Shown: positions 24,438 to 36,745 of the stretch, piece by piece
How the letters are laid out: each line of letters starts with the position of its first letter
How positions within the stretch are numbered: position 1 is the first letter of the stretch
NCBI RefSeq assembly: GCF_020520425.1
Contig: NC_079488.1
Coordinates: 10,889,747-10,953,746 of the forward strand
Direction of reading: 5' to 3'
DNA: 64,000 nucleotides
DNA from: Spinacia oleracea
Taxonomy: Eukaryota; Streptophyta; Magnoliopsida; Caryophyllales; Amaranthaceae
Position numbers and translations under genes: made by a program
Notes under the pieces: model-generated
Seen by the model: the letters and a program-made list of their open reading frames with translations, nothing else
Database searches by the model: none
What the model was told of the DNA's origin: nothing

Positions 24438-26151
24438 ATTACATCAAAATTTCCATGGTTCGCAGACCATATTTAAAACTTTACATTCAAAGATAGAACG
24501 GTTGCAGACCATATTTAACTATCCTAAAATGGCCATACTAGTCACTTGGAGTACCAGCATTACATAAAATATCCATTATATGCATTCACCCATTCGTATG
24601 CAAGTATTTACGTGAATTAATTAAAATTCACGTTCACATAAACGCGTCCTAAAAGATTAATCAATTTCCAAATTATTAATCCTTAGACGTTATTCTAATT
24701 AAAACAAAATTTAATTAAAATAATGGGACCTACAAAAATAATTAAAATAATTATTTCATTTTTAATTTCATTTAGCGGCTCCCACTCAAACCAATAGTTA
24801 TTCCAGATAATTAATTATTTAAATATTAAATTAAACTCACGGCCCGGCCCAAGTTAAATAAAATAATTATAAATTATCCCGTTAGCCCAAATTAATGCAA
24901 ACATAAAGGTCAAGCCCAACGAAAACAAAAAAAATTGTTCGTGTGCATGCGCAGGCTAGGCTTGCGCCCAGCCCAACATCGCACGGTGTGGCCTACGAGG
25001 CACACGAGCAAGGCCCATGCACCTCGCAGTCGCGCCCACGTACCCGCATCATGCTGCTGCCCCTATGTGCTCGTCGCTGCGCAGAGCAAGGCGAGGTGCC
25101 TTGCTTGCTCGCAGCTATGGCAAGCCAAGGCACCTGCCTTGCTCGCCCCTTCCTCGCCCAGCGCGCGCGGCACGCAGCACGCTGCTACTGCCGGCGTTGT
25201 TGTGGCTCGGCACTAGCGTGTCATCCCGCGTGGCTCGTCGAGCCACACGTCAACCCCACCTTAAGTTCGTGCCTTTGGTTCGCGCCTACGGACCAACTTA
25301 ATTTTTAAAAAAAATTAATTTCACAAACGTTTGCATTAAGTTATTTTTCATTAAAAAAAATTACGATTTTTATTTTCGAAAAATAACGATTTTTGCGATT
25401 TAATTAATTTAACAACAATCCAATTTCGTTAAAATTATTAAATCAAGGCTAACATTATTCAAATTTTAAGAACGAATGATTTCAAATGAAAATTTTAAAT
25501 GTTAAATAATCAAATCAAAAACTTTAAATCGTTCTAAACATTTTAATTTCATATTTTAATCAATTTGGTTTAAGTGTCGATTAAAATTAACGAAACTATT
25601 CAAAATTTTAATCCAATAATTTTTAAAATTTGCAACTGACCATGAAATTATATTTCCTTTCCCAATTAACCAAATTATTAGATCTAAATTATTTAAAAAA
25701 TCAATTAGCGATCTAAAATTTACGAATTGGGGAAAGCAAAATTAGGGTTTATTTTTGTCGAAAACGGGTGAAATTTTTACCATAATTCTAGAATATACCC
25801 AGAAACACTGTGTCAAAAATTCAATCAATTCCAAGTAGCTTAGGTCGACCAATTAATTGAAAAACCTTCAGAATTTATTAGTTTTAATTCGACAATTAAC
25901 AAAAACGGCCAAAAAACACAACTTCAAGGCCTGTTTTTGCAATTCCGTTCTCCTGAGTTGATCTTAGAAAATCGTTTTCCATCAGATTAGGGTCAGAAAA
26001 GTTGAAAAACCGAATCTTTTTGATTTCAGAACCTATTACGTAATTAATCCAATAATTCATAATAATTCCGAAAAAATCAACAAAAATTCCAAAAAATTAG
26101 ACAACATCAAAAACAATAAAATCATGCTAAAACATGCTTTGAATACATAAG
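24438..26151 (-). other. Leader side of the copia-like element, with a GC-rich island
   Basis: AT-rich except 24935-25290, which is strongly GC-rich and gives overlapping Ala/Arg/Cys-rich ORFs in three frames; none resembles a protein. Toward 26151 the sequence runs into the PBS, so on the minus strand this is the 5' leader. Confidence 0.5.
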
Positions 26152-26164
26152 GCTCATGATACCA
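26152..26164 (-). other. Primer binding site of the copia-like element
   Basis: Minus-strand TGGTATCATGAGC, one base from LTR B. TGGTATCA is the usual plant copia PBS complementary to initiator methionine tRNA. Confidence 0.8.
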
Positions 26165-26165
26165 C

Positions 26166-27199
26166 TGTAGGGGAATACAGTTAAACATACATAACATGTG
26201 CGGAACAATCTCTAAAGCCAGGAAACATGTATAAAGCACAGATTAAGCAAACTTACATTCGAAGCGTGTTTTACCAAGTAATCTGTCAACGAAGAACAAA
26301 TAACTCCACTTGTCGTTTCTCTAATTGGTTCACCGACACGTTCAGATCCGCCTTGATTGTTGTAGCTTAGACAAAGTACAAGGTTTTTGCTTTTTGGGAT
26401 GAACAATTTTCACATAGAGAAAACTGAAGACGTAATATTAGAATTAGGTTTAGGGTTATTGGAAAACTGATTGTGTGTTGTATGTTGGAAAAATATAATT
26501 AACCTAATTATATTAATTATGTAACCGGCCAAGACCAAGGTGCCTTGACCGGCCACACCACACAACCACATGGACACCCCCGCGCGCAGCCCACACTGCA
26601 GGCCGAAGCCCACAGCGCGCAGCCGAGCAGCATGGGCCATGGGCCTCGCTGGCTCGCTGCTGTGCTGCTGCGCGTTAGCGCGTGCGCTGCCACGCCCCGC
26701 GGGCTGGCTTGCTCGCGAGCTCGCTGGCTCGTTGGGCCTTGCGCGCTTGCGCGCTCGGCTCGACGGGCCGGCAGCTCCGATGCTCTTCGTATTCGCGACT
26801 AATACCTTGCGGCTATTATTTATCGTATCGTATCCGACAAATCAACGTCGTACGATACGATTATTCGTTTCGCCCAGCTTACGAATATTCGCGATACGAT
26901 ATACGATTCCGATGCAAGGTCGTATTGTATAATACGTTTTCCAAAACTAATTCCCGAAAAGCTATTAAATGAATTTGCGATTCATTTAATCCGGTGATCT
27001 GTTACATGTCATTGGTGTGACCTTGTAGGTGCAGTCAAGAGTAAGTTGTGAGCTTAATATTCATTAGAACTCACTGATCGGAAGCATTTCTCCAGCTAGT
27101 TGTTCCGATCACTTGATCTCACTGAATTAATTGTTCGCAATTAATCTGAACCTTGGTATTAGACTAAATGCACCTTGGGTGAAGGACATATTTCCTTCA
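26166..27199 (-). repeat. LTR B of the copia-like element
   Basis: 1034 bp, TG...CA. A PBS lies on its left and a PPT-like tract on its right, so it is shared by two tandem copies. Apart from one ~60-bp gap it matches LTR A closely. Confidence 0.88.
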
Positions 27200-27596
27200 G
27201 TCTCCCACTTGTCATTCAGACAAGTGTGCATTCACATTCCTTTGTCGCTTAGTGTTACTTACTGAACATAAGGTAAGATCCAAGCCATCCTTATTAGGTC
27301 CAGAAGTGTTTCTCGGATTACAGAGCTCAACTCTTAAACTTTTCCAGAAGGTTAAGCCTTAACCATTCTGAGCACGGCCATGCATTTTACAGTATCTAAC
27401 TCTCCGAGAGGCCTTGTTACACAACAACACAATATCCAATCAAAGATATGATGACAATTCATTCTCGCAATATATGAACACTCACTTTGATTCATAGAAC
27501 GCCCAATAACTGCTTTTATAACCTCCTTTTACGGTGCGACGTTTAGCAAGCATCAAAGCGAACTAATTCTCAAACGAGCAGACATAATCGCTCATG
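27200..27596 (-). repeat. Duplicated 3' end of the copia-like interior
   Basis: Matches 13743 to about 14150 almost base for base, beginning with the same PPT-like GTCTCCCAC run. It ends abruptly at CTCATGT, where partial LTR C begins. Confidence 0.85.
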
Positions 27597-27985
27597 TGCT
27601 ATTATTTATCTTATCGTATCCGACGAATCACCGTCGTAAGATACGATTATTCGTTTCTCCCAGCTTACGAATATTCGCGATACGATATACGATTCCGATG
27701 CAAGGTCGTATCGTATAATACGTTTTCCAAAACTAATTCTCGAAAAGCTATTGAATGTATTTGCGATTCATTTAATCCGGTGATCTGTTACATGCCATTT
27801 GTGTGACCTTGTAGGTTCAGTCAAGAGTAAGTTGTGAGCTTAATATTCATTAGAACTCACTGACCGGAAGCATTGCTCCACCTACATGTTCCGATCACTT
27901 GATCTCACTGAATTAATTGTTCGTAATTAATCTGAACCCTTGTATTAAACTAAATGCACCTTGGGTGAAGGATATATTTCCTTCA
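27597..27985 (-). repeat. Partial LTR C of the copia-like element
   Basis: 389 bp matching the right part of LTR B (from about 26815 to 27199) and ending ATTTCCTTCA just before the CCACT duplication. The missing LTR part and most of the adjoining interior were lost in one deletion. Confidence 0.85.
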
Positions 27986-28343
27986 CCACTAACAAGTGGC
28001 AGGCAACACTAAACAAGACCATTTAATGTAATGGTTGGCCACTAACAAGTGGCCGTCTGTATATTTTTATTTTTTTGGGTGCGAATGAGTTAAAGGGACC
28101 TTATAAGTTATGGTATGTTGTCTGTATATATGTTTGCTGGTGTGTGTAAGCACCCATGACAAACATTGTTTGAACTTTTAACATATACTGCCTCGGACCT
28201 CGGTTAATAAGCAGTTTTGACACTATTTAAAAATTTTGCTTTAAATATAATATTCTACCAATAAATAAAAACAAATATTATTACTCCGTAGTTATGAAAT
28301 TGCACAAACTTTATATTGTTATTCATTGTTTTGTAAATAATGG

Positions 28344-28370
28344 TGGGGCATGTGCCCCATCAAGTCTAGT
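28344..28370 (+). mobile_element. Candidate Helitron 3' terminus
   Basis: A 7-bp-stem hairpin TGGGGCATGTGCCCCA, then TCAAGT, then CTAG followed by T: the hairpin-plus-CTRR plan of Helitron ends. No matching 5' TC end was identified; it may lie beyond the retrotransposons inserted to the left. Only one end, so tentative. Confidence 0.35.
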
Positions 28371-28994
28371 GTTGGGTGTGGGGTACATAATATTGTACGA
28401 AAATGATAAAGGTCGCAACTTGCGACCTTTAAGTCGTCTCGCAATGATTACATAACATGCTCATGTGTCATGATTTAAATTGGAAACTAAAATATTTAAC
28501 TTATATAACCTATTATACATGTTTCGTAAAAGGTAAGAAAATCTTAATATTCTAATTTACAAATTGAATAATGTAAATTTTTATTTCAAAAAAATGTTTT
28601 TGATTTGTATAGGAAATATTTATTTCCTTTTTTATATCGACTACCGTACTTATGTATTTTTATGGTAGAAATATTGCATTGTTAGTAAAAATATTTTGAT
28701 GACACATAACATACGTGTTGCCCATATGTACCATCAGCCCGTCTCTTGTGTGACCGGTCACACCATGAACTTGATGGTGTGACACATTCACATTGAAGAT
28801 TTGCTAATTTCAGATCAGTAGGTGTAAGCTTCTTCTCCGGGATTAACTTGGCATCACTCACATCTTTAAACTCCATATTATTGGTGTTGATGTGTTGACG
28901 CAATAATTCCAACACTTGATCATCTGAATGACGACGATCTTGTTCTGTTTTTAATTTCTTGGGGATGGAACGTCTGATTGGCGGATTATAAAAA
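28371..28994. other. AT-rich spacer with a hairpin and a MITE-like segment
   Basis: Contains a near-perfect 23-bp palindrome around GGTCGCAACTTGCGACC (28408-28430), and at about 28740-28800 a segment with TGTGACCGGTCACACCAT that recurs near 60625 and, inverted and diverged, near 35830. No gene. Confidence 0.5.
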
Positions 28995-29705
28995 GAAGTA
29001 ACTGAAATTATAAAAAGAAGTAATCACTTAGTAACTCTACTAATATTTTCTAAATCTATTAAAGTAATTACTACTAATATTACTATAAAAAAAAGTAACA
29101 TACATAAACTAAAAAAGTACCTCCTCTAAAATTATATAAAAAAGTAACATGTCTAAACTATAGAAGTAACATACCTAAACTAAAAAGGTAGCTTCCTTAA
29201 ACTATTCCGTATAAAAAAGGAACATGTCTAAACTATAGAAGTAACATACATAAACTAAAAAAGTAACATGTCTAAACTATAGAATTAACATACCTGAACT
29301 AAAAAGTACCTCTTCTAAAATTATAAAAAAAGAAGTAACATACCTAAACTTAAAAGGTACCTCCCCTAAAACTATTCCGTATAAAAAAGTAACATGTCTA
29401 AACTATAGAAGTAACATACCTAAACAAAAAAGTACCTCCTCTAAAATTATAAAAAAAAGTAACATGTCTAAACTATAGAAGTAACATACCTAAACAAAAA
29501 ATGTACCTCCCCTACAACTACTCCGTATAAAAAAAGTAACATGTCTAAACTATAGAAGTAACATAACTAAACTAAAAAAGTACCTCTTCTAAAATTATAA
29601 AAAAAAAGTAACATGTCTAAACTATAGAAGTAACATACCTAAACTAAAAAGGTAACTCCCCTAAAACAACTCTTGTAAAAAAAAAGTAACATTACTCTTT
29701 TTTTT
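28995..29705. repeat. Tandem array, ~115-bp unit, about 6-7 copies
   Basis: Repeated words AAGTAACATGTCTAAACTAT, AGAAGTAACATACCTAAAC and AGTACCTCCTCTAAAATTAT in the same order, with single-base and A-run length differences between copies. Confidence 0.88.
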
Positions 29706-29975
29706 TTACAAGTATATCTCTTTCCCTTTGTTGTGCCAACCGACCCCTAAGTGTTACTCCTCACTCGAATTCTTGAAGATCATAGCAGATCTTTCATGAT
29801 ATTTTTTTGGATTACCCAACATAATATTCAATAAACATATGATTCCGTGGGAGAAGTTACCTATCACTACATTTAAAGGTTACAAATTTATTTTTTAAAG
29901 AACTTATTAACTTAAATTGAGGTGGGGTATAGAGGTGGACAAAGTGAAAAAGCACAAAGGAAGGCATTGGAATAA

Positions 29976-29978
<3 letters not shown>

Positions 29979-30043
<65 letters not shown>
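29979..30043. repeat. (TA)n microsatellite
   Basis: About 31 uninterrupted TA dinucleotides. Confidence 0.97.
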
Positions 30044-30044
<1 letters not shown>

Positions 30045-30061
30045 AGGCATATTTGCTGAAC

Positions 30062-30110
30062 TATTAGAGCGCCACCTAGGATTACTAATGGTTTCGGCCA
30101 ATGAAAAATA
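30062..30110. repeat. 49-bp direct repeat, partner at 35409-35457
   Basis: TATTAGAGCGCC, then AATGGTTTCGGCCAATGAAA, also found at 35409-35457 with a few changes. A second pair of similar words (GGTCCACCATAAG near 30131 and GGTCCACGCTAAG near 35133) follows. The pairs bracket the AT array and the Pack-MULE. Confidence 0.75.
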
Positions 30111-30189
30111 CAATTCCACTTGTATGGACCCGGTCCACCATAAGATTACCATGGACCAGGGTAATTACGTAATTTTAACAGTGAGTAAA

Positions 30190-33100
30190 TTATAGAAACT
30201 GTAGGTTCTATAAAGCAAATATATATCTCCAGAATAATAACTATGAACATAATAATGATAAGAATAACTATTCTATCCAAGGAGTAACTATATCATATAG
30301 AAAAGTAATTTTAACTGTAAAACAATTACTACTATATATTCATTCTTGCAGACAGAAAGAGTAAATTATAGAAACTATAGGTTCTGTAAAGTAACTATAT
30401 TTTCAGAATATTAACTATGAAATAAATAATAATAGTATAGTAATTTCGATGAGAACAATTATTCTATCCAAAGATTAACTATATTATATAGTAAAATAAC
30501 TTTAGCTGTAAAACAATTACTATATTATAAAAATAAACAATATGATATAGATGGTTTAGAGGTCATATAGTAATTTTTTCTATTATATATCACATAATTA
30601 CTGAAATATAAAAGAGTAACTATATCAAAAGTAACAGTAATTATAACTCTTGAACAATAATAAATTAACTACTTGGTTAGTTGTTTTAGCTACGACATTC
30701 TAATTTTTGCATCTATTAAATAAACCATGTTAAACTCAAATGTTTTTTGAACTAATTAAAAAATACTAATCGACACGTCCACGTGGACCACATCTCTTCT
30801 TTCCACCAACACATCATGTCATTCCTCTACCACGTTCTTGGTTTCCATTGTTGTCAGGATTTTCTTCTTCTCCTACTGCTTTTGTTTTCCTTGCAGAATT
30901 TATTCTTTGCACGATTTAAATTCTGGGTGCATCATCTTTGTATTTCTAAATCAATAATATTTAAACTAAGTTAATAATTTAACATTTAAATATGAAAAAA
31001 TAACATAGTAACTATGTAAAACGTGTAGTTTCTATTATGCATCATATAGTAACTCTTACAATTAACGATGGTAAAATACTTGCAGAATTGCATATATAGT
31101 TATTGTTATTGTTATAGTCATATAGTTACTGTCAAAATAATATAGTCACTTTTATTAATAATAACATGGAGTACAAAGAAAGATCATAAAAAGAACATAA
31201 TGATAAGATATATAATAACTATTAAAAATATATAGTTACTATTATACATGATATAGTAACTCTTAATATTAATGATAGTCATATACGAGCAAGGTTGTAG
31301 ATATAGTTATTGTTATGATCATATAGTTGTTGTGATCATAACATAGTAATTCTTATTACTAATAACATAGAAGACAACAAAGAACATAAAAAGAACATTA
31401 TAATATACATAAAAAACTATATCAAACATATAGTTACTATAATACAAGATATAATACCTATAAATATTATTGATGGTCATTTAGTCACAGAGTTGCAGAC
31501 ATAGTTGATGTGATAATAATATAGTAACTCTATCCATAATAGAGTAACTATATCATTAAAAATATAGAATAACATAAAAACATGCACATAACATAATAAA
31601 ATAACATGGTACCTATTTCAAAAATATAGTAACTATATAAAACGTACAACAACTATTAAAGAAAATAAACATATGGTAACAAGCCATGATAAAATAAACA
31701 TAATATCTATTTCAAACATATAGTAACCATATAAATAATATAGTAACTATATAAATAATATAGTAACTATTGAAGAAAATAAACACATGGTAACAAATCA
31801 TGATAAAATAAACATAGTACCTATTTCAAACATATAGTAACTATATAAGACAAAGTAAATAATATAATAATATAGTAACTATTGTACACATATAGTAACC
31901 TTATAATCACACAACAACTAGCTTAACATTATAATATAGTAACTATTGTACAAATATAGTAACCATTATAATCATATAGTCACTATCTAAGAAGCAGACA
32001 AAAATATACTCGAAATAACATAGTACATAATGTAATCGTATAGTAACTATTATTTATCAAAAAGTCACTATAAACTGTTCTTAACATAGTAACTATCTTA
32101 AACACATAGTTATTGTTTTAAATTTATAATAACTTTCTAAAAATATAGTAACTATTTTAAACACATAGTTATTGTTTTAAAATTATAGTAACTTTTTAAA
32201 AAATGTAGTTACTCTAAAAACTACTACTAACATAAACACAACGAATATTCCAATGACTATTAAAAACATTATTTCGCAACATAAATTAAAGGTAACTATA
32301 TCATTTATATACTAACTATATGAAACACTAACCCTAATTTCACCCAAACAACAAACACTATTTCTACCTCTTGTGCTTTGCTGCATCAATTCTTTAAGTT
32401 CACAACCTTTGTCTATTTTTTCTAAATTTAAGGCATTATTTCTTCTTATACAAATGATATTGTAAATTATTTTTGGAGATTCGTCACTAGATAGTGCAAC
32501 TTTAGGACCTGGAATAACATGTGATTGATACTTCGTATTATTTTCTTATACAAATATCAAATACATAGTAACTATATAAACCATATAGTAACTATATAAA
32601 ACATATAGTGACTATTATTAAAATATAGTAACTATTGAACACATATAGTAACCATTATAATCATATAGTCACTATCTAAGAAGCGGACAAATACATACTC
32701 TAAATAACATAGTACATGATGTAATCGTATAGTAACTTTTATTTATCAAAAAGTCACTATAAACTGTTCATAACATAATAACTATCTTAAACACATAGTT
32801 ACTGTTTTAAACTTATAATAACTTTCTAAAAAATATAGTGACTATTTTAAACACATAGTTACTGTTTTAAAGTTATAGTAACTTTTAAAAAAAATATAGT
32901 TACTCTAAAAACTATTACTAACATATATAAACACAACGAACATTCCAGTGCCTATTAAAAACACTATTTCGCAACATAAATTAAAGGTGACTATATCATT
33001 TATATACTAACTATGTGAAACACTAACCCTAATTTCAACAAAACAACAAAAATTTCGAATCACTCAACAAAATAATAACTATTGTACACATATAGTAACT

Positions 33101-33713
33101 GTTGTACACATATAGTAACCATTAAAATAATATAGTAACTATTTTACACATATAGTAACCATTAAAATTACATAGTACCTCTTTAAACCATATAGTTGTT
33201 ATTTAAAATCGTGAAGTCACTGACCGAATTCGCGAAGTGAAAACGATACTTCGGTAAAACACAAACATTAATTTCTTCAAAACAGCAAATATTTTCAATT
33301 TTAAATAAAAATAGACTTAAAATTCTTTAAAAAACAACAAACCGAGATGTGATCTCTAAAAATTCTTGCGAAGTTTTGTAGGCGAGCGCAAATTCTTCGA
33401 TTCGATTTCGGCAACGACGAACCTCCTTCTTGATCTATTACTTCCTCCAATTTTTCCTCATCTAATAGATCCAATCATAAGAATTATAAGATAATTACGA
33501 AGAAATCGAACAAAACCTAGAAATTTGGGCTAAATTTTGAAAAGCATAGAGAGAAAATGAAAGAGAATGAACAGAATGTAGATCTGAAATTTTGAAAAAT
33601 AAAAAAGTTTAAAACGTATATAAAGTGGGCTAGACACAAATCGCATTAAAACTCTTCAAAACACATAGTAACTCTTTAATACACATAGTTACTGTAATAC
33701 GCATATAGTTATT
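30190..33713. repeat. Degenerate AT-rich array built on ATAGTAACTAT
   Basis: About 3.5 kb in which the near-palindromic 11-mer ATAGTAACTAT, its complement ATAGTTACTAT and variants recur many tens of times at irregular spacing of 10-40 bp. A larger direct duplication of about 400 bp is embedded (about 31934-32345 and 32622-33045). No coding. The array continues past the Pack-MULE (35064 on). Confidence 0.85.
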
Positions 33714-33723
33714 ATTTAAAATT

Positions 33724-35063
33724 CGGATTTTTCATGAAATACCCCCGAATTTTGGCGTAATTCACCAAATGCCCCTCGACTTTCAGAAATACATAAAATA
33801 CCCCTATTTCAATACTTATTACACGAAATACCCTTATGACGTCATCAACACTAATTAACCCAATTAACCCACCCATTAACCCATTTTTTTCCCTAATTAC
33901 TTTTTCGTTTCTCTCACCCCCTTCCTCTTCCCTTCCCTCCATGGAAGTTACTTTGCTGCTACTCTGCCCTTCGTCTTCGTCGAACCCGCAGCCCAGAAAC
34001 GACCAAGTCACCTCCTCCAAACACAACCATTTCCAACCGATGTGCCTGCAATAACACCTGCAACAGCACTTTGTTTTCACGTTCGTTCGTGCTCTTTTGC
34101 GGAGGAGCAACTCAATGCAGTGGAGAGTGTGGTTTTCCGCAGCGGTGTGAAGCGGAGCGAAGCCGAAATCTCCGTCGACGTCGTTAACTGAAGGAACGAC
34201 GGCGCCGCCGGTAATTTCGCCGCTAATCAGAACCTCTGTTGAGTTCACCGAGTCGAACTCATAGCAGAGGTGAAGGAGTTTCGACATCATCACTCGATTG
34301 AACGATTCCGACCATTTTTCTTCAATCCTCTGCATTTTCTGCCAAAAAGAAATCCCACAAACTACCAAATCGTCCGAATTTAATTTTCTGCCAAAAAGTA
34401 ATCCCACAGACTACCAAATCGTCCGGCAAAAATGCTTGAAAATGCTTGAATTGAAAAAATAACTACAGCTCAAACATAAATTGAGAGAAATATGGAATGA
34501 ATTAAGAGTAAATTGAAGAGATTCAGAGAAAAAATGAAACGGTGGCAAGGTGGTGGAGGAATCTGGGTTGCTTGATTCGTGAATCTGGGTTGCTTGATGT
34601 TTGAGGGGTATTTTAATAGCAGTGGTGGTGGTTGTTACGGTGGCAGGAGGAGGAGATAGAAGAAATGAAACGGTGGGCGTGGTGGGGAGGAATCTGCAAT
34701 CTAGGTTGCTGATTTTTGAGGGGTTAATGGAAGAAGGAAGGGGAAGAGACCAGTGAGTTAATGGAAGAAGGAAGGGAGAGAGAAAAGAAAAAGAAATGGG
34801 TACGTGGGTTGGTGGGTTAATGGGTGGGTTGTTAGTGGGTGGGTTGATTAGGGGTGTTAATTAGGGATTAGGTACTTTAATTACACGTTAAGGGGTTGAT
34901 TATGGGGTTGATGACGTCATTAAGTATATTTGGTGTATTTAGTTTTGAAATAGGGGTATTTCATGTAATAAGTATTGAAACAGGGGTATTTTATGTATTT
35001 CTGAAAGTCGAGGGGCATTTGGTGAATTACGCCAAAATTCGGGGGTATTTCATGAAAAATCCG
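33724..35063. mobile_element. Pack-MULE (Mutator-like element) with a captured gene fragment
   Basis: 1340 bp with long terminal inverted repeats (left 33724-33845, right 34911-35063) starting CGGATTTTTCATGAAATACC, and a perfect 10-bp target duplication ATTTAAAATT (33714-33723 and 35064-35073). Long TIRs and 9-11 bp duplications are the mark of Mutator-like elements. No transposase. The interior includes ankyrin-repeat coding sequence on the minus strand. The right TIR is longer than the left because of an internal duplication of the GGGGTATTT motif. Confidence 0.92.
34058..34345 (-). pseudogene. Captured ankyrin-repeat protein fragment
   Basis: Minus strand. The open frame runs 34407-33712, but only the part encoding KMQRIEEKWSESF..., SGEITGGAVVPSVNDVDG, and the ankyrin signature FAPLHTAAENHTLHCIELLL followed by RKRARTNVKTK looks like host protein. 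APLHTAAENH...CIELLL is one near-canonical ankyrin repeat, a protein-protein interaction fold. After VKTK the sequence reads TGTTGCAGG-like pyrimidine/AG, as expected of a former intron end, and the frame then runs meaninglessly into the TIR. Parent gene not identified; the whole protein would be far longer. No evidence of function. Confidence 0.7.
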
Positions 35064-35078
35064 ATTTAAAATTACAAA

Positions 35079-35100
35079 GTAACTGTCACGTGACAGTTAC
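35079..35100. repeat. Perfect 22-bp palindrome with a CACGTG core
   Basis: Two perfect 11-bp arms meet at CACGTG (outer half GTAACTGTCAC). It lies in the AT array next to the Pack-MULE insertion. CACGTG is also the plant G-box, but no gene is adjacent. Confidence 0.85.
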
Positions 35101-36612
35101 ATATGTTACCCATACAAATTACTCCGTTGCCCTGGTCCACGCTAAGTTATCATGGAACAGGTTTATATTAGTGTAAATATGAAAAATAAGATTTCTAATT
35201 TATTTTTGAATTAAAAAAATCGAGTGCCATGTAGATAATTAATTAGGTGCCACGTAGATATTTAAATTAATTAATTAATTACTAATATATACAATTCCAT
35301 CAAAATCAAACTCTCTAATAATTAAAAAATAAATCTAAAATAAAATTCATCCATAATCAAACACTAATCTAAAATAAAATTCAATCTAAAATCAAACATT
35401 AATCAAATATTAGAGCGCCGCGTAGGAAATCTAATGGTTTCGGCCAATGAAAAATAAGACTTCAAAATTATTTTTGAATTAAAAAGTTGAATGCCACGTA
35501 GATAAATAATTAGGTGTCATGTAAATATTTTTATTAATTAATGATTAATATTTCTTATATACAATTTAATCCAAAATCAAACACTATAATAATTAAAAAA
35601 TAAATCAAAAATGATATTCAATCCAAAAAAAAAAAAAACAATCTAATCTATTATATAAAATATAGCCGTTGATATATATAGGAATTTTATTTTAATGTAA
35701 CAATTTAATAGAAACCGTGCATCGCACAGGCTAAAAGTATTCAATAAACGAGTATGAAGCCTCTGCCTTCGCATGAATGAGCTTTAAATTGAAGATATAA
35801 TGAGAAATTAGTCCATATAGTGTGAACACGTCACACCATCAAATGATGGTGTGGACGGTCTCTTACAAGACTTGAGGATGTACCATTTAGAATCCGACAC
35901 GTTGCGACCTTTATCATCACCCAATATTGTAAATCAAAAGCTTCGTATTTTTTATAACTAGGATTTCGACCTTAAAAATCTTCGTTGATACCAGATGAAA
36001 TCTTCATCGAGTTGATCAAATCAACTCTCTTAATTCAGTTTAATTAGTCTAATTACCCAGCTGTTAGTGTTAATGTGTACATTACTCATTGAAAATAACT
36101 CGTTACGCAAATTATGGAGACGGCCAGACCATATGTACAAAATCTTTGTGAAGATCATTCAAAGTTTGAAAAACTGAAACTTTCATCCAATTATTATGGA
36201 AGTTCTATGAAAGATGATTAAACAAATAATGGTGATTAATTTCCTGTTACTTTCGTACTCCATCTTCGTATGCATATGAGCATATCACCTTAGGCTTTAT
36301 TTTCTTCACCTTTCTTATTGCTAATTAGATCAGATCAGAAAAATCATAATAGATTAAATCAGTCCAGACCAGAAAAAACAAAAAACACTCACATAAAATA
36401 TTCATACTAAATCAGATTAGACCAGACCAAACCAGAAAAACTAGAAAAATCAGACTAGATCAGGTGAAAAGAACCATACCTCATCTCGATGTCAAAAATG
36501 TACGTAAGCCATGATAATAGATCATATCCAATGAATCACCATGCTTCATAAAAATAAAATAAAAACCCTCATTTGAAAGTTCCACGAAATGGCACATTCG
36601 AGGCTTCAAATC
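35101..36612. other. AT-rich intergenic upstream of GLP2
   Basis: Holds the second copy of the 49-bp direct repeat (35409-35457), a Helitron-end-like hairpin CCGTGCATCGCACAGG near 35716, and MITE-like words around 35825-35880 (CACACCATCAAATGATGGTG). From about 36300 it is plain A-rich DNA with repeated CAGACCAGA-type words, probably the GLP2 promoter side. Confidence 0.5.
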
Positions 36613-36621
36613 CTATTTATA
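36613..36621 (+). promoter_or_regulatory. Candidate TATA box of GLP2
   Basis: CTATTTATA about 130 nt before the GLP2 ATG; a second AT word TTTATATAG follows at 36631. Spacing suits a leader of about 100 nt. Confidence 0.45.
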
Positions 36622-36745
36622 GAGCTCAAATTTATATAGTTTGGGGCAACACTACCAATACCAAGAGAAATTATTAGGAACTAAACACTATCTATTATTT
36701 GCTTATCCAGCATACTATTTTATTTCAAACTGGTTTCCTACAAAA

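Noticed and set aside
24935-25308. GC-rich island with three overlapping ORFs, considered as a captured gene
   Set aside because: No protein motif in any frame, Ala/Arg/Cys-rich translations in all three, and a style like the GC-rich parts of the LTRs.
29907-30195. Ile/Tyr-repeat ORFs on both strands
   Set aside because: Translation of the (TA)n microsatellite.
28995-33713. Regular repeats considered as a CRISPR array or centromeric satellite
   Set aside because: No conserved direct repeat with unique spacers of fixed length, and the organism is a plant; the array is too short and irregular for a centromere.
28385-35935. A 7.5-kb transposon suggested by inverted GGTCGCAA words at 28408 and 35908
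   Set aside because: The left word is itself a palindrome, so it matches in either orientation; no matching target duplication or extended terminal repeat was found.
36641-36745. N-terminal extension of GLP2 by 35 residues
   Set aside because: It would start at TTG, not ATG, and would bury the signal peptide inside the protein.
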